From: Planctomycetota bacterium
Lineage (GTDB): Bacteria > Planctomycetota > Phycisphaerae > Phycisphaerales > SM1A02
Direction of reading: 5' to 3'
Length of the DNA: 64,000 nt
Assembly (NCBI GenBank): GCA_003671075.1
Contig: QWPT01000002.1
Location: 1 to 64,000, forward strand
Positions 58,612 through 64,000 of the stretch are shown here, piece by piece (the stretch's first letter is position 1; every line of letters begins with the position of its first letter). The notes under the pieces were generated by a model. That model saw nothing but the letters and a program-made list of their open reading frames with translations. It was not told the DNA's origin and searched no databases. Both the position numbers and the translations under genes were made by a program.

Positions 58612-60963
58612 TCATGCAATACTGAATCGTTCGACGGTCTGCTTGAGCGTCGCGACCTCGTCTGCTGATTGTCGCGCCGTTGCTGCGACTTGTTCGCTTT
58701 GTCCCGCGGCTTCCTGAGTCGTACGCGAGATCTCCGCGATGCCCTGGTCGAGCAGTGTGATCCCCGACAACTGCTCGGTCTGTGCTTGCGCGATCGATTC
58801 GACCGCCCGCGCGACTTCGGCGGATCCCGCGATGATCTGTTCGAGCGAGCTGCGCACGGTTTTCGAGAACTCCACGCCACGGCCCACGCGTTCGCTGGCC
58901 GATCCGACGAGCTCCGTCGTCTTGCGTGCGGCTTCGCCTGAGCGCGTTGCGAGCGCGCGAACCTCTTGCGCAACCACCGCAAATCCCCGTCCCGCATCGC
59001 CGGCACGCGCTGCCTCCACGGCAGCGTTGAGCGCGAGCAGATTGGTCTGGAATGCGATCTCATCGATCACGCGCACGATCTGGCCGATCTCGCGGGCAGC
59101 GCGGTCGATCTCGCCCATGGAATGCTCGAGTCCGTCGACGGCCTTCTGTGCCGAGGCCGCGTCCTGCGTCCCTTGCTCGGTGCGCTTGCGCGCGCCGAGT
59201 GATTCCTCGCTAGTCCGCGCGGTCTGCTCGCGCAGTTGCGTCACCGCGGCCGACATTTCCTCGATGCTCGCGGCCTGGCCGCTGGCGACGCCCGACAGCG
59301 ACTCGCTTGTGCTCGCGAGCGTCGACGTCTCGCCCGCGAGCTCGGTCGCGCTCTGGCGCACACCGGAAATCGAAATCGAGAGCTGCTCGCCAAGTTGGTT
59401 GACGGCGACGCCAATCGCGCCGAACTCGTCGGTCCCATCGTCCTTGATGCGCGCCGTGAGGTCGCCTCGCGCAAACTGAGCGAGCGCGATGACCGTTTGC
59501 CGAGCGCGACGACCGATCGAGCGCGCGAGTGGGAGGGCGAGCGCGGAGAGCGCTAGCACGGCGGCGGAGGAGACGCCGATGATCCACCAAGTCAATGCGC
59601 GCACTGGCGCGAGCACTTCGGCAGTGTCGATCGTTCCGAGGATCGCCCATTTCTGGCCGAGGAAATCGAACGGCCGGTAGGCGGCTATCGACTCGCGGTC
59701 ATTGATCACCGTGTGCGCGAAGCCCGATTCGCCCTTCATCGCCATGGCCGCGAAGGCTGCAGACGGGCTTAGAGTGCCGACGGTGGGGGACTTCACCAGG
59801 CGCAGGTTCGTGCGGTTGCTTCCGCCGGGCCCGACCAGGAAGACCTCGCCCGTCTCGCCCAGGCCCGCGGCGAGGCCACACATCGCGTCGAGCCGATCAA
59901 TCGGAACCTGGACGGCAACGACGCCGATCGGTTTGCCATTCTCGACGATCGGCGCAGCGATGAATCCTGCCTGCGCCCCGTAGCTTGCGGTGTAGGGCGC
60001 AAAGTCGCACGCTAGGGCGCCCGTTGCATGAGGAGCGCCCGCTGCATGAGGGGCGCCCGTTGCATGAGGAGCGACCGTTGCATGAGGAGCGCCCGCGTCG
60101 GTTGCGAGCGTGGTGCGCACGAGCTTGGAGAGATTCGATTCCGCGTAGCAGCCGTGCGTGGCGGAACTCGCGAAATCGGTCTCCTTAAACACGGTGTAGA
60201 CCGCGTCGCCTTGCGCGTTGAAGAGGAAGACATCGTAGAAGCCGAAGGTCTCAAGCATCGTGCGGATGCGCGGATGGTGCTCGGCGTGCGCGCGGTCGTA
60301 CGGCGTGTCGAGGTCCGCACGGTCGAGCTTGTGCTTCGATCCGACGGCGTTGGGATTCGACGCGATGTAGAGCTCTTGTAGCGCGCGCGCATTTGCGCCC
60401 TCGGGCACGATCGCGCCGCCGCCGCTCCAGTTCAGTCCACCGTCGCGGAACCGCTTGGCGAGCTCGCGGTCGTGGTGTTCGGTGATGTGCGCAAGCGCGT
60501 GGTCGGGGTCGTGTCCAGCTTTCCGCGCGTCGTCGGCGGCGGTGGCGAATCCGGCGGAAAACGCGGTGAGCGCAGCGTGCGTCGAGGGATCCGCCGCCAG
60601 CGTCGTGACCTGTCCTCGCATGGTTGCCAGAGTCTGCTCGATGCTTGTTGCGCGGGACGCAAGCGTCGCCTCGAACATGGTCTGTTGCTGTTCGAGCAGC
60701 GCGCTCCTCGCGAGGCGCGTTGCGGCGTAGCCGATGGCGATGCTGGTTGCGATGATCGCAGACACGCTGACTGCAAAGGTGCGCACGCCGATCGAGTCGG
60801 TACGCCGCGACAATGGGGTGCGAGGCGCGTGGGCGTTGGGTTTCGCCGCCGTGGTTGAAGCCGTGGTCGCAGCCGTGGTCGAAGGCATGGTCGCCGCCAG
60901 GGTCGCCGCCGTGGTCGAAGCAATGCTCGTGCGGTCGGTTGTCGTCTGCGGCGTGTTCGGCAT
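58612..60963 (-). CDS. Methyl-accepting chemotaxis protein (Cache-like sensor, HAMP, MCP signalling domain)
   Basis: [50 protein letters not shown]; two transmembrane segments. Confidence 0.95.
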   Translation of the reverse strand: MPNTPQTTTDRTSIASTTAATLAATMPSTTAATTASTTAAKPNAHAPRTPLSRRTDSIGVRTFAVSVSAIIATSIAIGYAATRLARSALLEQQQTMFEATLASRATSIEQTLATMRGQVTTLAADPSTHAALTAFSAGFATAADDARKAGHDPDHALAHITEHHDRELAKRFRDGGLNWSGGGAIVPEGANARALQELYIASNPNAVGSKHKLDRADLDTPYDRAHAEHHPRIRTMLETFGFYDVFLFNAQGDAVYTVFKETDFASSATHGCYAESNLSKLVRTTLATDAGAPHATVAPHATGAPHAAGAPHATGALACDFAPYTASYGAQAGFIAAPIVENGKPIGVVAVQVPIDRLDAMCGLAAGLGETGEVFLVGPGGSNRTNLRLVKSPTVGTLSPSAAFAAMAMKGESGFAHTVINDRESIAAYRPFDFLGQKWAILGTIDTAEVLAPVRALTWWIIGVSSAAVLALSALALPLARSIGRRARQTVIALAQFARGDLTARIKDDGTDEFGAIGVAVNQLGEQLSISISGVRQSATELAGETSTLASTSESLSGVASGQAASIEEMSAAVTQLREQTARTSEESLGARKRTEQGTQDAASAQKAVDGLEHSMGEIDRAAREIGQIVRVIDEIAFQTNLLALNAAVEAARAGDAGRGFAVVAQEVRALATRSGEAARKTTELVGSASERVGRGVEFSKTVRSSLEQIIAGSAEVARAVESIAQAQTEQLSGITLLDQGIAEISRTTQEAAGQSEQVAATARQSADEVATLKQTVERFSIA
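60015..60096 (-). repeat. 18-bp tandem repeat, about 4.6 copies, encoding APHA(T/A)(G/V) in the MCP sensor region
   Basis: Plus-strand unit gg(a/g)gcg(c/a)ccg(t/c)tgcatga repeated; protein [24 protein letters not shown]. Confidence 0.93.
60844..60921 (-). repeat. 12-bp degenerate tandem repeat, about 6.5 copies, at the MCP N-terminus ([25 protein letters not shown])
   Basis: Minus strand gcttcgaccacg|gcggcgaccctg|gcggcgaccatg|ccttcgaccacg|gctgcgaccacg|gcttcaaccacg. Confidence 0.88.
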
Positions 60964-61099
60964 GTCGGGATCCTGTTTCAGCGCGCTGGGTGCGAAACAG
61001 TGGTCGGTCAGCGACCGACTCCGGACAAGAGTCAGAGGGCAATCAACTCAATTCACCGCGTGAATGGGGTTTCCGCCTGAGGTGCACGGCAAGTGCACA

Positions 61100-62347
61100 T
61101 CAGGTCGTGTAGTCGGCGTTGAGCCGCACATACTCGGTGGTGAGGCCGCAGCTGAGGAACTCGTCGGAGTTCATCTCCGCCGTCGCGCCTTCGGTGGCGC
61201 CGAGCGAGATCACGATGTCGACATGCGAGCCATTGAATGCGGCGCGCACGTCATGCTTGTCGGCGCCTACAGGCTCGCCGTTGGCGAAGATCAGGATCCC
61301 GCCCACGCTCAGCTCGAGATCATTGGCGCGGAATTGCACGCCGGCGCGGCCAGCCGCCGCGATGATGCGTCCCCAGTTGGGATCGCCGCCGGTGATGGCG
61401 GTACGCACCAGCAGGCTCGACGCAACGGTTTCGGCGACCTTGAGCGCATCGGCCTTGGTCGCGGCGCCAGTGACGCGCACCGACAGCGAGCGTTCGAAAC
61501 CCTCGCCGTCGCACACGATCATCTTGGCGAGATCGCAGGCGACTTCGCGCAAGGCGATCGCGAGCGCCGCTTCGTCGCAGGGGCCGGCGAGGCCCGAGGC
61601 GAAGGCGAACACTGAGTCATTGGTCGAGGTGTCGCCGTCGATGGAAATGCGGTGGTAACTCGCGTCGGCGGCGTGGCGGAGGATGCGGTCGAGGACCTTG
61701 GGTTCGACTTCGGCATCGGTCGCGAGCACCGAGATCATCGTGGCCATGTCGGGGCGGATCATGCCCGCGCCCTTGGCGACGCCCGACACGCGCACCGTCC
61801 GCCCGTCGGCGCACTTGATCGTGCGCGAACTCATCTTCGGCTTGGTGTCGGTGGTCATGATCGCGCGCGCGAACGGCTCGAGCGAGTCACCGTCAGTCGC
61901 GTGCGCAAGCCGAGTCACGAGGTGGGAGATCTCGGGAACGATGCGATCCATCGGCAGTTGCACGCCGATCACGCCTGTCGAGTTCACGAGCACCGATTCG
62001 CCCGCGCATCCGAGTGTGAGCGAAACCGCATCGACCATCTCTTGCGCGTTGGCCAGGCCGCGCGGCCCGGTGGCGGCGTTGGCGCAGCCTGAGTTGAGGA
62101 TGAGCGCCGATGCGTGACCGCGCGAGTCGCGCAGATGGCGCCGCGAGACTTCGATCGGCGCCGCCGCGAAGATATTGCGGGTGAAGAGCGCCGCCGCCGT
62201 CGCGCCTCCGGGCATCGAGAGCAGCGCGAGATCGTCGCGCCCCGCCTTCTTGATCGCGGCCGAGCCAACGACGGTACGGAATCCCCGCGGCCAGTCGAGC
62301 GAAGCGGTGTGGATCATCGAGGAAGTTGCGGCGGTTGCGGTTGTCAT
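61100..62347 (-). CDS. argJ: Glutamate N-acetyltransferase / bifunctional ArgJ
   Basis: LILNSGCANAATG, VNSTGVIGVQLPM, GAGMIRPDMATMI, GDPNWGRIIAAAGRAG. Confidence 0.94.
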   Translation of the reverse strand: MTTATAATSSMIHTASLDWPRGFRTVVGSAAIKKAGRDDLALLSMPGGATAAALFTRNIFAAAPIEVSRRHLRDSRGHASALILNSGCANAATGPRGLANAQEMVDAVSLTLGCAGESVLVNSTGVIGVQLPMDRIVPEISHLVTRLAHATDGDSLEPFARAIMTTDTKPKMSSRTIKCADGRTVRVSGVAKGAGMIRPDMATMISVLATDAEVEPKVLDRILRHAADASYHRISIDGDTSTNDSVFAFASGLAGPCDEAALAIALREVACDLAKMIVCDGEGFERSLSVRVTGAATKADALKVAETVASSLLVRTAITGGDPNWGRIIAAAGRAGVQFRANDLELSVGGILIFANGEPVGADKHDVRAAFNGSHVDIVISLGATEGATAEMNSDEFLSCGLTTEYVRLNADYTT

Positions 62348-62356
62348 AAAGTCAGC

Positions 62357-64000
62357 TCATTTACCGTTGGTTTCGGGCAGCAGCGTATCGTGCACCAACG
62401 CGATCTCATCGCATGCGGTGTTCTTGGGGCAATTCGCGCAGTCCTTCAGCACCTTCTCAGGAAGCGAGTTGATCGACACGCGGCGGAATCCGCACTTCTC
62501 GAAGAAATCGGGAGCGCGCGTGAGTACGAAGACTTTGTCGATGTGCAGTTGACCGGCGAGTTGCTGGAAATGCCGCACCATTCCGTGGCCGATGCCGCGG
62601 GCCTGGAACTCGGTGTCGATGCCGAGCGAGCGGATCTCGGCGAGATCAGGCGTGTAAATCCACAACGCGGCGCAACCGACCACGCGTCCATCGACCACGG
62701 CCACGCCGAAGTCGAGGATCGCCTTCATGATGTCCTCGCGCGAGCGCGGCAGATTCTCGCCGTGCAGCGCCCAGTAGTCGACCAAGCGAACGATCGCGTC
62801 GAGGTCATCCATGCGCGCCTGACGAAACTCAGCCTCGCCAGCGCCGGCCGGCACCGCGCGTTCGCGAAGCATGCGACGCACGCGCTCGATGGCGCTCTCC
62901 ACCGCCTGCGGTCCAGTGCCGCCAGTGACTCCGCGCTTCTCGAGCGTGGCGTTGACGGTGAGCTGGGTGTAGACATCCTGGTTTGCGCGCGGAGCCTGCT
63001 CGCGGATCACCTCGAGCGAGAGTTCCTCGAGCGCGCTGTCGCTTTCCATGGCCTTGCGGACGAGCCGACCGGCCTGATGATGCGCCTCGCGGAAGGGGAC
63101 GCCCAGCCGAGTGAGGTAGTCGGCGAGGTCGGTGGCGTTGCTGTAGCCCTCGGCGGCGGCGAGCAGCGCGTTCTCGCGATTGACCTTGAGCCCGGCGATC
63201 ATCGGCGGCAGGACGCGCAGGCACATGGAGAGTTGCTTCATCGCATCGAAGAGCGGCTCCTTGTCTTCCTGCAGATCCTTGTTGTAGGCCATGGGCAGGC
63301 CCTTCATGGTGACCAGCAGCGTGACGAGGTTGCCGATCTGGCGACCGGTCTTGCCGCGGAACAACTCGAGGGCGTCGGGGTTTTTCTTCTGCGGCATCAG
63401 CGAACTGCCCGAAGTGAACGCATCGGGAAGCTCGACGAGCGATGCTTCGCTGGTCGAATAGAAGATCAGGTCTTCGGCGAAGCGCGAGAGATGCACGGCG
63501 CAGAGGGCGCACGCCGAGAGCGTTTCGATGACGAAGTCGCGGTCGCCGACGGCGTCGAGCGAGTTGGCGGTAGGGGCGCGGAAGCCGAGGTCTTTGGCGA
63601 GCAGCTCGCGGTCGATCGGATACGCGGTTCCTGCGAGCGCGCCCGAGCCCAACGGCGAGAGGCGCACGCGCTTGAGCGCATCAGTCAGGCGCTCGGCGTC
63701 GCGGCGGAACATCTCAACATAGGCGAGGCACCAGTGAGCGAACAGGATCGGCTGCGCGCGCTGGAGGTGGGTGTAGCCCGGGAACGCGGTGGTCTTCTCG
63801 CGCTCGGCGAGATCGACGAGCGCGTTCATGGCCGCCTTGAGTTCAGCCTGGCGAAGGCGCAGCTGCCGCGCCGTCCACAGCCGCAGGTCGGTGGAGACCT
63901 GGTCATTGCGGCTGCGGCCGGTGTGCAACTTCTTGCCCAGGTCAGCCACGCGAGCGATGAGCTGGCGCTCGACCCACGAGTGAACATCCTCATCGTCGGC
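62357..64000 (-). CDS. argH: Argininosuccinate lyase fused to a GNAT N-acetylglutamate synthase-like domain; start beyond window
   Basis: GKKLHTGRSRNDQVSTDLR, GSSLMPQKKNPDALE; C-terminus IRSLGIDTEFQARGIGHGMVRHF...LPEKVLKDCANCPKNTACDEIALV; frame open to 64000. Confidence 0.94.
   Translation of the reverse strand, partial: ADDEDVHSWVERQLIARVADLGKKLHTGRSRNDQVSTDLRLWTARQLRLRQAELKAAMNALVDLAEREKTTAFPGYTHLQRAQPILFAHWCLAYVEMFRRDAERLTDALKRVRLSPLGSGALAGTAYPIDRELLAKDLGFRAPTANSLDAVGDRDFVIETLSACALCAVHLSRFAEDLIFYSTSEASLVELPDAFTSGSSLMPQKKNPDALELFRGKTGRQIGNLVTLLVTMKGLPMAYNKDLQEDKEPLFDAMKQLSMCLRVLPPMIAGLKVNRENALLAAAEGYSNATDLADYLTRLGVPFREAHHQAGRLVRKAMESDSALEELSLEVIREQAPRANQDVYTQLTVNATLEKRGVTGGTGPQAVESAIERVRRMLRERAVPAGAGEAEFRQARMDDLDAIVRLVDYWALHGENLPRSREDIMKAILDFGVAVVDGRVVGCAALWIYTPDLAEIRSLGIDTEFQARGIGHGMVRHFQQLAGQLHIDKVFVLTRAPDFFEKCGFRRVSINSLPEKVLKDCANCPKNTACDEIALVHDTLLPETNGK

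Overview
The window is about 64 kb of GC-rich chromosome from a planctomycete, most likely Phycisphaerae. The lineage call rests on duplicated 'GC-type' dockerin-like C-termini ('D.N.DG.V...DL..LL..WG'), the style of the sigma/anti-sigma genes, and a Chlamydia/Planctomycetes Hc1-like histone. From left to right it contains: secreted dockerin-tailed proteins; polyprenyl synthase; a methyltransferase; a double-thioredoxin TlpA-like protein; panC; an iscS-iscU-iscA-like Fe-S cluster; sigma factors and an anti-sigma factor; a HExxH peptidase; an isolated atpD; manA; a FabZ-like dehydratase; an Hc1-like protein; purB; plsY; a GmhB-like phosphatase; pfk; lysS; a transglutaminase-like protein; nnrD; a YhaM-like protein; and then the complete S10-spc-alpha ribosomal superoperon (rpsJ to rplQ, with secY, map, infA, rpmJ and rpoA). 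It finishes with pheS, a chemoreceptor, argJ and an argH-NAGS fusion. No tRNA, rRNA, CRISPR, prophage or IS element was recognised. The most unusual feature is a set of locally unique short tandem repeats (9-18 bp units, one of 38 bp) placed at gene boundaries. They sit in start-codon regions, signal peptides, stop codons and short spacers, and each array has its own unit sequence. Other notable points are S14 and L36 proteins that have lost zinc ligands inside the main operon, a glycine-rich S5 tail, an inserted segment in the IscA-like protein, an animal-type adenylosuccinate lyase, and structured spacers in the ribosomal operon. Everything was done by eye from the sequence and the ORF track; no database search or folding program was run.
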